Assembly (NCBI GenBank): GCA_003670425.1
Contig: QWRL01000014.1
Location: 1 to 23,452 of the forward strand
Direction of reading: 5' to 3'
DNA: 23,452 nt
From: Chloroflexota bacterium
GTDB taxonomy: Bacteria > Chloroflexota > Anaerolineae > Anaerolineales > UBA11657
Shown here: piece after piece, positions 1 through 8,290 of the stretch
Layout of the letters: the number at the start of each line of letters is the position of its first letter
Position numbering within the stretch: position 1 is the stretch's first letter
Program-made: the position numbers and the translations under genes
Notes under the pieces: model-generated
What the model was told of the DNA's origin: nothing
The model's database searches: none
What the model saw: the letters and a program-made list of their open reading frames with translations, nothing else

Positions 1-651
1 GTCGATCCCGCGCGCATAACCACAGCGGGCGTGCATCTCGTGCGGCGCATCACCGGCGGCCGCGCCATCCTGCACGCAGATGAGCTCACGTACTCCATCA
101 CTACGCCAAGCACAGAGCCGCGCGTGGCCGGCGACATCCTCGCCAGCTACCTGGCTCTCAGCGCGGGCCTGCTGCATGCGCTGCAACTGATGGGGCTAAA
201 CGCCAGCAACAGCAAGCCAGCAAGCCCGCCGGAAAGCAGCGGCGCAGTTTGTTTTGAAGTGCCATCACATTCCGAAATTACTTTCGAGAATCGAAAGCTT
301 GTGGGCAGTGCGCAAGTGCGGCGCCGCAATGTAGTGCTGCAGCACGGCACGCTGCCGCTTACTGGCGACATTGCGCGCATCTGCGAGCTGCTGCCCTTTG
401 CCAGCGCGCAGCTGCGCGCCACTGCTGCGGAACGCGTGCGCAGCCGGGCTTGCACGCTGGCAGCCGCGCTCGGGCGGGAAGTCAGCTGGGATTCTGCAGC
501 AACGCAACTGGTAGCCGGCTTCAGCACCGCACTGAATTTGGGGCTCAAACTTCAACCTCTCTCAGAGCCAGAAGCGGCGCGTGCACAGGTGCTAATGCGG
601 GAAAAATATGCCGCTGTGGCCTGGACCAAAAACTTGCGCACCGAAAAGTAA
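1..651 (+). CDS. Lipoate/octanoate transferase, LplA/LipM-type (5' truncated)
   Basis: This reading frame is open from the first base of the window, so the N-terminus lies outside it; the GTG at 31 is only an internal codon. The visible 216 residues carry the hallmark RRITGGRAILH segment (from about residue 15) and a GRKLVGSAQVRR-like segment (NRKLVGSAQVRRR), followed by VLQHGTLPL. These are typical of the biotin/lipoate A/B protein ligase fold (LplA, LipM, LipL). Such enzymes attach lipoate or octanoate to a lysine of E2 and GcvH proteins in the cytoplasm. A Cys in AVCFEVPS sits where octanoyltransferases of the LipM type have their catalytic cysteine, which favours octanoyl transfer over ATP-dependent ligation, but this is an inference. 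It is followed on the same strand by uvrA after 73 bp. Family assignment is firm; the exact reaction is not. Confidence 0.85.
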   Translation, partial: VDPARITTAGVHLVRRITGGRAILHADELTYSITTPSTEPRVAGDILASYLALSAGLLHALQLMGLNASNSKPASPPESSGAVCFEVPSHSEITFENRKLVGSAQVRRRNVVLQHGTLPLTGDIARICELLPFASAQLRATAAERVRSRACTLAAALGREVSWDSAATQLVAGFSTALNLGLKLQPLSEPEAARAQVLMREKYAAVAWTKNLRTEK

Positions 652-680
652 CCGGCACAGATTTATTCCGCCGCGGTTGA

Positions 681-686
681 TATACT
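681..686 (+). promoter_or_regulatory. Possible -10 element of uvrA promoter
   Basis: TATACT lies 39 bp before the uvrA ATG in the short gap after the preceding gene. No good -35 is visible at the usual spacing, and no convincing LexA/SOS palindrome is seen in the 73-bp gap. This is a weak call based on one hexamer. Confidence 0.3.
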
Positions 687-724
687 CCGCTGTTAGTCTG
701 CGTTCCTAAAACAAAATATCCACA

Positions 725-3604
725 ATGCCCCAGAACAAAATTGTTGTCGTCGGTGCGCGCGAGCACAACCTGCAAAACATCACGGTTGAAATTCCGCGCG
801 ACAAGCTGGTTGTGATCACCGGTCTGTCCGGATCAGGAAAATCGTCGCTGGCTTTTGACACAATCTTTGCTGAAGGGCAACGCCGCTACGTGGAGTCGCT
901 GTCCGCATACGCGCGCCAGTTCCTGGGCCAGCTGGAGAAGCCCGACGTTGACCACATTGACGGCCTCAGCCCGGCGGTCTCGATCGACCAAAAAGGCGTG
1001 TCAAAAAATCCGCGTTCGACGGTGGGCACGGTTACCGAGGTTTACGATTATCTGCGGCTTCTGTTTGCGCGGGTGGGCACGCCGCACTGCCCGGAGTGCG
1101 GACGCGAGGTGAGCCAGCAGTCTGCGCAGGGCATTGTGGATGCAGTCAGTGCGTTGAAGGAAGGCACGCGCATTATGCTGCTGGCGCCGCTGATCAAAGA
1201 CCGCAAAGGCCACCACCAAACTGTGTTTGAAGGCGTGCGCAAATCTGGCTTTGCGCGCGTGCGTGTGGATGGCGCAGTGCTCGATGTGAACGACGCGCTG
1301 CCCGAGCTGGACCGCTACAAGCTGCACACGATTGAAGCCGTGGTTGACCGGCTGATTGTGCGCAACGGCAAGGGCGATGCGCAAAAAGAATTTGCCACGC
1401 GCCTGACGGACTCCGTGGAAACTTCACTGCGCCTCGGGCAAGGCCTGATGCTCGTGCATCAAATGGACACGCGCGAGGACCTGCTGTTCTCAGAGCACTT
1501 TGCCTGCCCGTTATGCGGCATCAGCCTGCCGGAGCTGGAGCCGCGCTCGTTCTCTTTTAACTCGCCGCACGGCGCCTGCACAGAATGCCAGGGGTTGGGA
1601 CACAAACTGGAGATTGATCCGGAGCTTGTTATCCCAGACCAAAGCCGCTCGATCGGCGAAGGCGCGATTGAAGTGATGGAGTGGCGCAACTCGCACGACG
1701 AGGGCGGTTACTACTGGCAAACACTCGAGGCCGCAGCCAAGCATGCGGGCATTGGCATGGACATACCGATGGCGAGTATTACCGCGGAGCAGCGCCGGCT
1801 GCTGCTGTACGGGTCAAACGCCGAAAAAATCTCCATCCAGTACAAGACGCGCGACGGCCGCAACGCGGTTTGGAATACCGAATACGAAGGCGTGATTCCA
1901 AACCTTGAGCGGCGCTACCGCGAGAGCACGTCTGATTTCGTTCGCCAGAAAATTGAGGGCTACATGAGCCAGCGCGATTGCGAAGCCTGCGGCGGCTTGC
2001 GACTGCGGCGTGAAGTGCTGGCTGTAAAAATTGACGGCCGCAACATTGTGGAAGTAACTGGCTGGCCGGTGACGCGCGTGCTGGGCTGGAGCGCAGAGCT
2101 GGCAAAGAGCGTGCTCAACAAACGCCAGAAGACTATTGCGCGCCAGGTGCTGAAGGAGATTTCGGCGCGGCTGCAGTTCATGGTTGATGTGGGGCTGGAC
2201 TACCTGACACTCAGCCGCACTGCTGCATCGCTGTCCGGCGGCGAGGCGCAGCGCATCCGGCTTGCCACACAAATCGGCTCGCAGCTGATGGGCGTGCTGT
2301 ACGTACTGGATGAGCCTTCGATTGGCCTGCACCAGCGTGACAACGCCCGCCTGCTCAAGACTCTACAAGCGATGCGCGACCTGGGAAACACGCTGCTGGT
2401 GGTTGAGCATGATGACGAGACAATGCGCGCAGCAGACTGGATATTGGATCTGGGCCCGGGCGCAGGCGCAAAAGGCGGCAGAGTGGTGGCCGAAGGCACA
2501 TTGGCAACAATCTTGAAGCACCCCACATCCATCACAGGCGCGTACCTTTCCGGGCGCATGGCTGTGCCGGTGCCAGCCCAACGCCGGCCGGGCAGCGGCA
2601 AAGCCATTGTGGTGCGCAACGCCACTGCCAACAATTTGAAGAACATCACGGTCTCAATTCCACTTGGGAAAATGGTTTGCATCACGGGCGTGTCGGGCTC
2701 CGGTAAATCCACATTGCTTAACGACATTGTGTACCGCGCTGCAGCGCGCGCCCTCAACGGCGCGGGCGGACAGGCCGGCGCGCATGGCGAAATAACGGGA
2801 CTTGAACATTTGGACAAGGTCATCAATATCGACCAGTCACCCATTGGTCGCACGCCGCGCTCCAACCCCGCCACGTACGTCGGCTTGTTTGACGAGATCC
2901 GCAAACTTTATGCCGAGCTGCCTGAGAGCAAAGTGCGCGGCTACAAGCAGGGCCGCTACTCTTTCAACGTCAAGGGCGGGCGCTGTGAAACATGCCAGGG
3001 GCAGGGCCAGCTGCAAATTGAAATGCAGTTTCTGCCGGACATCTATGTGCCGTGCGATGACTGCCAGGGATCGCGCTACAACCGCGAGACGCTGCAAGTG
3101 CGCTTCAAAGAGCACAGCATTGCGGATGTGCTGGGGCTGAGCGTGGATGAAGCGCTAGTGCTCTTCACCGCGGTGCCCATCATGCGCCGCAAACTGGAAA
3201 CGCTGCAGGCGGTGGGGCTTGGCTACGTGAAGGTGGGCCAGTCTGCCACCACGCTCTCGGGCGGCGAGGCGCAGCGCATCAAGCTCAGCAAGGAGCTCTC
3301 GCGCCGCTCCACCGGCCGCACGATGTACGTGCTTGACGAGCCATCAGTCGGGCTGCATGCCGCCGATGTGCACCGCCTGATTGAAGTGCTGCAAAAGTTT
3401 GCGGACCAGGGCAACAGCGTGCTGATCATTGAGCACAACATGGACATCATCAAAACAGCTGACCACCTTATTGACCTTGGGCCGGAAGGCGGCGACCGCG
3501 GCGGCGAGCTGCTGGCCGAAGGCACGCCGGAACAAGTGGCCCGCGTGCGCGCCAGCTACACGGGACAGTACCTCAAGAAACATCTGGCGCAGGCGCGTGC
3601 TTGA
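725..3604 (+). CDS. uvrA: Excinuclease ABC subunit A
   Basis: UvrA is the DNA-damage sensor of nucleotide excision repair: an ABC-type ATPase dimer that loads UvrB on lesions. The 959-residue product is full length for the family. The first Walker A is GLSGSGKSS (residues 33-41) and the second is GVSGSGKST (655-663). Both halves carry an ABC signature LSGGEAQRI. Zinc-binding pairs are visible as CPECG, CPLCG...CTEC, CEACG and CETC...CDDC. The ATG at 725 gives the canonical N-terminus (KIVVVGAREHNLQNI), although no Shine-Dalgarno is seen before it. The stop overlaps the start of queG by 8 bp, so the two are probably co-transcribed and translationally coupled. No oddities in the conserved motifs. 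Confidence 0.98.
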   Translation: MPQNKIVVVGAREHNLQNITVEIPRDKLVVITGLSGSGKSSLAFDTIFAEGQRRYVESLSAYARQFLGQLEKPDVDHIDGLSPAVSIDQKGVSKNPRSTVGTVTEVYDYLRLLFARVGTPHCPECGREVSQQSAQGIVDAVSALKEGTRIMLLAPLIKDRKGHHQTVFEGVRKSGFARVRVDGAVLDVNDALPELDRYKLHTIEAVVDRLIVRNGKGDAQKEFATRLTDSVETSLRLGQGLMLVHQMDTREDLLFSEHFACPLCGISLPELEPRSFSFNSPHGACTECQGLGHKLEIDPELVIPDQSRSIGEGAIEVMEWRNSHDEGGYYWQTLEAAAKHAGIGMDIPMASITAEQRRLLLYGSNAEKISIQYKTRDGRNAVWNTEYEGVIPNLERRYRESTSDFVRQKIEGYMSQRDCEACGGLRLRREVLAVKIDGRNIVEVTGWPVTRVLGWSAELAKSVLNKRQKTIARQVLKEISARLQFMVDVGLDYLTLSRTAASLSGGEAQRIRLATQIGSQLMGVLYVLDEPSIGLHQRDNARLLKTLQAMRDLGNTLLVVEHDDETMRAADWILDLGPGAGAKGGRVVAEGTLATILKHPTSITGAYLSGRMAVPVPAQRRPGSGKAIVVRNATANNLKNITVSIPLGKMVCITGVSGSGKSTLLNDIVYRAAARALNGAGGQAGAHGEITGLEHLDKVINIDQSPIGRTPRSNPATYVGLFDEIRKLYAELPESKVRGYKQGRYSFNVKGGRCETCQGQGQLQIEMQFLPDIYVPCDDCQGSRYNRETLQVRFKEHSIADVLGLSVDEALVLFTAVPIMRRKLETLQAVGLGYVKVGQSATTLSGGEAQRIKLSKELSRRSTGRTMYVLDEPSVGLHAADVHRLIEVLQKFADQGNSVLIIEHNMDIIKTADHLIDLGPEGGDRGGELLAEGTPEQVARVRASYTGQYLKKHLAQARA

Positions 3605-4787
3605 GGCGGCGCCCGCGCGAACTGCAGACCTAGCCAACCGCATCAAGGCGCACGCGCGCGTGCTTGGGTTTAGCGCGTGCGGCATCACCACGCCGGAACC
3701 ACCGCCGCACCTCAGCCACTTTGAAAAATGGCTGGCCGATGGCATGCACGCCGGCATGCACTATCTCGCCAGCGCACAAGCGCGCGCGCGCCGCGCAAAC
3801 ACATTGCTGATCCCGCCCCGGTCCCAGTCGATCATCATGCTCGCCACCAATTACTACCAGGGTGAGCCGCCAACACCGCAGCCCGCTGCGCCGCACGCAA
3901 AAGTTGCGCGTTATGCATGGAATGATGACTACCACCACACGCTGCTGGACCGCATGCACGCGCTGCACGCGTTTATCGAAGCAGCCTGCGGCGAACCCGT
4001 GGCGCAGCGCATGTATGCAGACACCGGCCCGCTGCTGGAGCGCGAGCTTGCACAGCGCGCCGGCCTCGGATGGATTGGCAAGAACACAATGCTGATCCAG
4101 CCGCGGGCAGGCTCGTGGACGCTGCTGTCCGAGATTCTGCTGGCTTGGCCGCTGCCCGCCGACCAGCCCTTCGTGGCCGATCGCTGCGGCAGCTGCACGC
4201 GCTGCATCGACGCCTGCCCTACGCAAGCCATATTGCCGGATGAGCGCCGCATCGACAGCCGCCGCTGCATCTCTTATCTAACGATTGAGGAACGCGGTGC
4301 AATCACGGCCGAACTGCGCCCCGCCCTGCAGGACTGGGTGTTTGGCTGTGACATCTGCCAGGATGTTTGCCCGTGGAACGAGCGATTTGCGCAGGCCACA
4401 AATGATGCTGCTTTTCTGGCCCGCGATCCGCTGCCTGAACCCGGCTTGGAAGCGCTGCTGTTATCTTCCGCAGCGCAGTTCAGCGAGACTTATAAACGCA
4501 GCCCGCTCAAGCGCGCCAAGCGCAGCGGGCTGGCGCGCAATGCTGCCGTGGCATTGGGCGCGCAACGCGCCCAAGCTGCGCAGCCGGCACTGGTTTTTGC
4601 GCTGCAGCATGATGACGACGCCGGTGTGCGCGCGCACGCAGCCTGGGCGCTCGGGCAGCTTGGCAGCGCAGCCAGCCAGCTCGCATTGCAGGCAGCACTG
4701 GCCTCCGAGCAGGCTGAAGTTGTGCGCGGTGAAATTGCGGCCGCGCTGCAGCACTGTGCAGCCGCCGCACACACGCCTACGGTTTAG
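3597..4787 (+). CDS. queG: Epoxyqueuosine reductase QueG
   Basis: QueG is a cobalamin- and 4Fe-4S-dependent enzyme that reduces epoxyqueuosine to queuosine in tRNA. The product contains YADTGPLLERELAQRAGLGWIGKN (the conserved active-site region), a ferredoxin-like CGSCTRCIDACP (C197, C200, C203, C207), the family segment RRCISYLTIEERG and CDICQDVCPWN (C251, C254, C258). The last 60 or so residues are Ala-rich helical repeats, matching the HEAT-like tail of QueG. The frame is open upstream into uvrA, but conserved sequence begins at LANRIKAHARVLGFSACG, so the GTG at 3597 is the best start. It overlaps the uvrA stop (GTGCTTGA). The product is 396 residues, normal for the family. The 3' end overlaps the oppositely oriented LysM gene by 11 bp. 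Confidence 0.93.
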   Translation: MLEAAPARTADLANRIKAHARVLGFSACGITTPEPPPHLSHFEKWLADGMHAGMHYLASAQARARRANTLLIPPRSQSIIMLATNYYQGEPPTPQPAAPHAKVARYAWNDDYHHTLLDRMHALHAFIEAACGEPVAQRMYADTGPLLERELAQRAGLGWIGKNTMLIQPRAGSWTLLSEILLAWPLPADQPFVADRCGSCTRCIDACPTQAILPDERRIDSRRCISYLTIEERGAITAELRPALQDWVFGCDICQDVCPWNERFAQATNDAAFLARDPLPEPGLEALLLSSAAQFSETYKRSPLKRAKRSGLARNAAVALGAQRAQAAQPALVFALQHDDDAGVRAHAAWALGQLGSAASQLALQAALASEQAEVVRGEIAAALQHCAAAAHTPTV

Positions 4788-5478
4788 CGGTTGCCGCCAG
4801 CGTAGGTGTTGGCCGGCGCGTCGGCGGAATGGGAGTGGGCGGCGTGAGGTAAAGCAGATTGATGGGGATCTTCAAAACATCCCCGGCGCGCAGCAAATTA
4901 GGGTTGGCCGCCAGCTTCTCATTGGCCTTCAAGATGGCATCAACGGTAGTGTTAAAGTTGAATGCCATCACCTCCAGAATATCACCGGGCTGCACGGGAT
5001 AGTCAATCACCGTGCCGGGTTTGGCGGATTGCGGCACAACGGTCGCCGTCGGCTGGCTGTACGACGGCGGCGGAATCTTAATCACCTGATTGGGCTGCAT
5101 CATATCCCCGACGAGATCAATCCCCTGCTCCCGGTTGTACGCTACAATCGCGCCGACACTCACCTGAAATTGATCCGCAATATAGAACAGGTTGTCGCCC
5201 GCTTGCACCGTGTAGTCCACTGCAGCACTGCGCGTTGGCGTCACCGTAAGCGTCGGTGTTTCACTGGGCACAAACAGCGTGGCCGTGGGGATGATCGGCG
5301 TGTTTGTGAAAGTGGGCGTGGGCGTGGGGCTGGCAAACATATTCCAACTGCCGCTAGCCACCTGCGTCAGCATCAGGTAAGCCCCGGCCAGCGCAGACAC
5401 CAAGGCAACCAGTGGCAACACCACCTTCAACACCGCTGCCCAGCGCGATGGGCGCTTTTTTTGAAACGGATTCAACAT
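4777..5478 (-). CDS. Membrane-anchored protein with two LysM domains
   Basis: The 233-residue product begins with a basic N-terminus (NPFQKKRPSRW), a single membrane segment at about residues 14-37, and then a Thr/Pro-rich linker (51-82) with PTPTPTFTNTP. Two LysM domains follow, at about 88-136 (YTVQAGDNLFYIADQF) and 159-205 (YPVQPGDILEVMAFNF), each ending in a ...KIP motif, then another Thr/Pro tail. LysM domains bind N-acetylglucosamine polymers such as peptidoglycan; no catalytic domain is present, so the protein probably tethers or senses cell wall at the outer membrane face. Ser/Thr/Pro linkers like these are common in Chloroflexota envelope proteins. The gene is convergent with queG (11-bp overlap) and divergent from the methyltransferase. 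Precise function unknown. Confidence 0.88.
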   Translation of the reverse strand: MLNPFQKKRPSRWAAVLKVVLPLVALVSALAGAYLMLTQVASGSWNMFASPTPTPTFTNTPIIPTATLFVPSETPTLTVTPTRSAAVDYTVQAGDNLFYIADQFQVSVGAIVAYNREQGIDLVGDMMQPNQVIKIPPPSYSQPTATVVPQSAKPGTVIDYPVQPGDILEVMAFNFNTTVDAILKANEKLAANPNLLRAGDVLKIPINLLYLTPPTPIPPTRRPTPTLAATAKP

Positions 5479-5594
5479 TTCGTCTAGCGGCCAATTCCTA
5501 ATGCAACGCGCGTGGCTGAGGACACATCCCGCACACTTGCGTTACTATCCAATGATTTTACATCAAGCAGCGCTGCGCAACTAAATCAACCCAC

Positions 5595-6362
5595 ATGCGT
5601 GAAACAATTGTACAGGCCCAGTTTGGCGCACACGCTGCCAACTATGTTTCCAGCACCGCACACAGCTCCGGTGCCAGCCTCGACCACTTGCGTGAATGGA
5701 TGCTTGCGCGCCGCCCCCGGCGCGCACTCGACATCGCCACGGGCGGCGGGCATACCGCGCTGGCACTCAGCAGCGCCTGCACCCAATTGCTTGCCACGGA
5801 TTGCACATTTCCGATGCTGCTGGCTGCGCGCCAATTTCTGCGCGCTCAGGGTGCCCAAGCCACAGTATTCGCGCTGCACAACGCCGAGCAACTTCCGTTT
5901 GCGAGCGCCTGCTTTGACGCTATCACCTGCCGGCTGGCTGCGCATCACTTTGCATCGCCCGCGCAATTTGTAAGTGAGAGTGTGCGCTGCCTGCGCCCAA
6001 GTGGCTGCCTTGCCGTGATTGATAATGTGGCGCTGGAAAACCCCGCTGCAGCAGCGCTTATCAACGCCTTCGAAAGGCTGCGCGATCCCAGCCACGGCCG
6101 CCACCAGACGCCTGCAGACTGGCAGAAACTGTTCGCAGCGAATGGGCTTGCGGTGGTGTGCAAGCTGCCCTATCGCAAAGCCCTCAACTTTGCAGACTAC
6201 TGCACGCGCATGAGCGTGCCCGCGCACACGCGCGCCCAGCTCAGCGCTGTGCTGCTGCAAGCACCAGCGCTAGTGCACAGTTACTTCAATCCCCGCGACA
6301 TTGACGGTGCACTCTGGTTCGATCTGCACGAAATTCTGATCATTGGCACGCTGGCGCGTTGA
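5595..6362 (+). CDS. Class I SAM-dependent methyltransferase (UbiE/MenG-like fold)
   Basis: The 255-residue product has a typical SAM-binding motif I LDIATGGGHTA (residues 45-55), an acidic residue closing the second strand (LLATDC, D69), NAEQLPF (96-102, the motif preceding strand 4) and FDAITCRLAAHHF (motif with HHF). This pattern is that of methyltransferase domain 11/25 proteins such as UbiE, MenG and BioC. The substrate cannot be told from sequence; the neighbours (a LysM protein diverging upstream, a tRNA methylthiotransferase 35 bp downstream) give no strong lead. Start chosen at the ATG at 5595, directly before the helix that precedes motif I; no clear Shine-Dalgarno. It may share a transcript with the downstream miaB-like gene. 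Confidence 0.88.
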   Translation: MRETIVQAQFGAHAANYVSSTAHSSGASLDHLREWMLARRPRRALDIATGGGHTALALSSACTQLLATDCTFPMLLAARQFLRAQGAQATVFALHNAEQLPFASACFDAITCRLAAHHFASPAQFVSESVRCLRPSGCLAVIDNVALENPAAAALINAFERLRDPSHGRHQTPADWQKLFAANGLAVVCKLPYRKALNFADYCTRMSVPAHTRAQLSAVLLQAPALVHSYFNPRDIDGALWFDLHEILIIGTLAR

Positions 6363-6384
6363 TTGCGCTTACACGCGGGCCCGA

Positions 6385-6394
6385 ATGGTAAAAT
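6385..6394 (+). promoter_or_regulatory. Possible extended -10 promoter before miaB
   Basis: TGGTAAAAT in the 35-bp gap after the methyltransferase gene matches an extended -10 (TGn then TAAAAT). If used, transcription would start near 6401, downstream of the ATG at 6398, and would favour the ATG at 6419 as the miaB start. No good -35 is seen. Weak support. Confidence 0.3.
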
Positions 6395-6397
6395 GAA

Positions 6398-7738
6398 ATG
6401 GCGAGCGCGCTTCCCAACATGAAATACCACATTGATACCCTTGGCTGCCAGATGAACACAGCCGACACGCAGCGCCTGGCTTCCGAGCTGGAGAAGCTTG
6501 GCGGCTCGGCAGCCGCCAGCCCGGAGGAAGCCGAGGTGATTGTCCTCAACACTTGCGTGGTGCGCCAAAGCGCAGAAGACAAAGCGTACAGCTGGCTGCA
6601 CCGCATCAGCCATCACAAACGCACGCAGCGTCCGGACTTGGTTGTAGGGTTGATGGGCTGCCTCGTTGGTGTCAAGGGCAACACAGAATTGAGCAAAGCA
6701 TTTCCGCTGGTGGATGTCTACCTTCCGCCATCAGATCCAGCGCCGCTGGTGCATCACCTGATTGCGCGCGCTGATCGGCAGCTGATGACGGCGGCAGTAG
6801 ACATACGCCACCGGATGCAGGATGGCGAGCTGGTGCTGCCGCAAGCTGAGCGCGGCAAGCTGGTGAGTGCCCACGTGCCGGTTGTGTACGGTTGTTCGTT
6901 TGGCTGCACGTTTTGCATCATCCCATTTCGCCGCGGCATTGAGCGCTCGCGCCCGGCCGATGCGGTGGTGTCCGAAGTGCGTTCGCTGGCAGCGCAAGGC
7001 GTGCGCGAGGTTACGCTGCTGGGCCAGATTGTGGATCGTTATGGCGAAGACCGGTCTGACGGGGCAAACCTGGCCGGCTTGTTGCGCCGGTTGCAAAATG
7101 TCGATGGCATCGACCGCATCCGCTTCCTGACCTCGCACCCCAACTTCATGACCGATGAATTGCTGGCCACAGTTGCCGAACTGCCAAAGGTTTGCGAAAA
7201 CATAGAAGTGCCCGTACAGTCCGGCAGCGATGCGGTGCTCGCAAACATGCACCGCGGATACACGCGCGCGGACTACAGCCGGCTGATTGAGCGCATTCGC
7301 ACGCACATGCCGCACGGCTCAATTGCCTGCGATGTGATCGTGGGCTTTCCCGGCGAAAGCGCAGCGGACTTTGAACAGACCCGCAGCCTTCTGGCGGACC
7401 TGCAGCTGGACACCGTGCATCTTGCCAAGTATTCACCGCGTGCCGGCACCGTGTCTGCGCGCCGCATGCCGGACACCGTCAGTGAAGACGAGAAAGAAGC
7501 GCGCCGCGCTGCACTCGATGAGCAGCAGGCGGGTATCTTAAGCGTGCGCAATCAAGCTTATGTGGGACAACGCACCGAAGTGCTGGTAGAAGACAAGCAA
7601 CGCGGCCGCTGGCGCGGCCGCACACGCACGAACAAACTGGTTTTCTTTGACGATGCCGATGACTGGCGCGGCAAGCTGGCGAACGTGAAAATAGACTGGG
7701 CTGGACCGTGGCATATGCGCGGTGAAGTACGCGCGTAG
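6398..7738 (+). CDS. miaB: tRNA-2-methylthio-N6-dimethylallyladenosine synthase (MiaB-type)
   Basis: This radical-SAM methylthiotransferase adds a methylthio group to i6A37 of tRNAs. The N-terminal domain has the three cluster cysteines C17 (GCQMN), C53 (NTCVVR) and C88 (LMGCLVG). The radical-SAM CxxxCxxC is at C166, C170 and C173 (CSFGCTFC). A C-terminal TRAM domain follows (YVGQRTEVLVEDKQRGRWRGRTRTNKLVFF). Its 446 residues are typical. The presence of NTCVVRQSAEDKA (compare MiaB NTCxVRExAExK) and the TRAM region favour MiaB over MtaB or RimO. Two starts are possible, 6398 and 6419; the latter begins at MKYHIDTLGCQMN, where family homology starts. Neither has a Shine-Dalgarno. The gene ends at a strong bidirectional terminator shared with infA. 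Confidence 0.92.
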   Translation: MASALPNMKYHIDTLGCQMNTADTQRLASELEKLGGSAAASPEEAEVIVLNTCVVRQSAEDKAYSWLHRISHHKRTQRPDLVVGLMGCLVGVKGNTELSKAFPLVDVYLPPSDPAPLVHHLIARADRQLMTAAVDIRHRMQDGELVLPQAERGKLVSAHVPVVYGCSFGCTFCIIPFRRGIERSRPADAVVSEVRSLAAQGVREVTLLGQIVDRYGEDRSDGANLAGLLRRLQNVDGIDRIRFLTSHPNFMTDELLATVAELPKVCENIEVPVQSGSDAVLANMHRGYTRADYSRLIERIRTHMPHGSIACDVIVGFPGESAADFEQTRSLLADLQLDTVHLAKYSPRAGTVSARRMPDTVSEDEKEARRAALDEQQAGILSVRNQAYVGQRTEVLVEDKQRGRWRGRTRTNKLVFFDDADDWRGKLANVKIDWAGPWHMRGEVRA

Positions 7739-7748
7739 CAGACGACGC

Positions 7749-7801
7749 TTCAAAAACAAAAAAGCGGCCGCAGGATCTGCGGCCGCTTTTTTGTTTTTGA
7801 A
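7749..7801. terminator. Bidirectional intrinsic terminator between miaB and infA
   Basis: A perfect inverted repeat has 25-bp arms (7749-7773 and 7777-7801) and a 3-nt loop (GAT). The inner 10 bp are GC-rich (GCGGCCGCAG); outside them lie an A-rich run on the left and a T-rich run on the right, so each strand reads as GC stem followed by U-tract. It sits between the convergent miaB (+) and infA (-) genes and should stop transcription from both sides. Confidence 0.93.
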
Positions 7802-7820
7802 AATAACTAGTGCGTGCGCT

Positions 7821-8057
7821 TCAGGTTTGCGATCCCGTGGGAAAGCGATAAGAGATGCGCGCGCGGTTCAGGTCATAGGGCGACATTTCCACCTTTACCC
7901 GGTCACCCAGCAGGATGCGAATGTAAAAACGGCGCATCTTGCCAGACAAATACGCGAGCACATTGTGGCCGTTATCAAGCTGCACTCTGAACTGCGTACC
8001 TTTGAGTGCCTCAACAATTACGCCTTCGAGCTCAATTTTTTCGTCTTTGGGGGCCAT
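7821..8057 (-). CDS. infA: Translation initiation factor IF-1
   Basis: IF-1 is the small OB-fold factor that occupies the ribosomal A site during initiation. The 78-residue product contains the family segments IELEGVIVEALKGTQFRVQLDNGHNVLAYLSGKMRR, then IRILLGDRVKVEMSPYDLNRARISYR, matching the canonical GDxVxVExSPYDLxxGRIxYR; here the usual Gly before Arg-Ile is Ala. The ATG at 8057 has no strong Shine-Dalgarno. It lies 23 bp downstream of the rpsU stop on the same strand, so the two are likely one operon. Finding infA next to rpsU, not beside secY/rpmJ as in the usual ribosomal-protein cluster, suggests this could be a relocated or second copy. A strong bidirectional terminator follows. Confidence 0.95.
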   Translation of the reverse strand: MAPKDEKIELEGVIVEALKGTQFRVQLDNGHNVLAYLSGKMRRFYIRILLGDRVKVEMSPYDLNRARISYRFPTGSQT

Positions 8058-8080
8058 GCTTGCTTATCGACCGATGCGGC

Positions 8081-8290
8081 TCACAAGCCGTCCTGGCTCA
8101 TTGCGCGCTGCTGTTTGCGGCGCATGCGGCGCAGCGCCTTCTTGCGCTCAATGCGCCGCGTCTCACTTTTGGATACAAACCAGCGCTTGCGCCGCACCAC
8201 CCCCAGCACGCCCGCCCGCATCACTTTTTTCCGGAAGCGGCGCAGCAAATCTTCCTGCGACTCCTCCGGGCGTAAAACCACAGTTGTCAT
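8081..8290 (-). CDS. rpsU: Small ribosomal subunit protein bS21
   Basis: The 69-residue product is strongly basic and matches bS21: TTVVLRPEESQEDLLRRFRKKVMRAGVLGVVRRKRWFVSKSE... The family's short helical core and Arg/Lys-rich tail are present. The frame is open further upstream, but the ATG at 8290 is preceded by a strong Shine-Dalgarno (GGAGGAG, about 8 nt upstream), while the ATG at 8311 is not, so 8290 is chosen. bS21 sits near the anti-Shine-Dalgarno of 16S rRNA and helps initiation. It heads the rpsU-infA operon behind a strong promoter and a long structured leader. Compact, normal length. Confidence 0.94.
   Translation of the reverse strand: MTTVVLRPEESQEDLLRRFRKKVMRAGVLGVVRRKRWFVSKSETRRIERKKALRRMRRKQQRAMSQDGL

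Noticed and set aside
2200..2904. A 234-codon minus-strand open frame within uvrA.
   Set aside because: Antisense shadow of a conserved gene in GC-rich DNA; Ser/Arg/Pro-rich, no motif.
3429..3596. A 56-codon upstream extension of queG inside uvrA.
   Set aside because: Low-complexity residues typical of a shifted frame; QueG homology begins after 3597.
4285..5487. A 400-codon plus-strand open frame across queG and the LysM gene.
   Set aside because: Arg/Cys/His-rich translation without any recognisable motif, and it runs antisense to a clear LysM protein and out of frame with queG.
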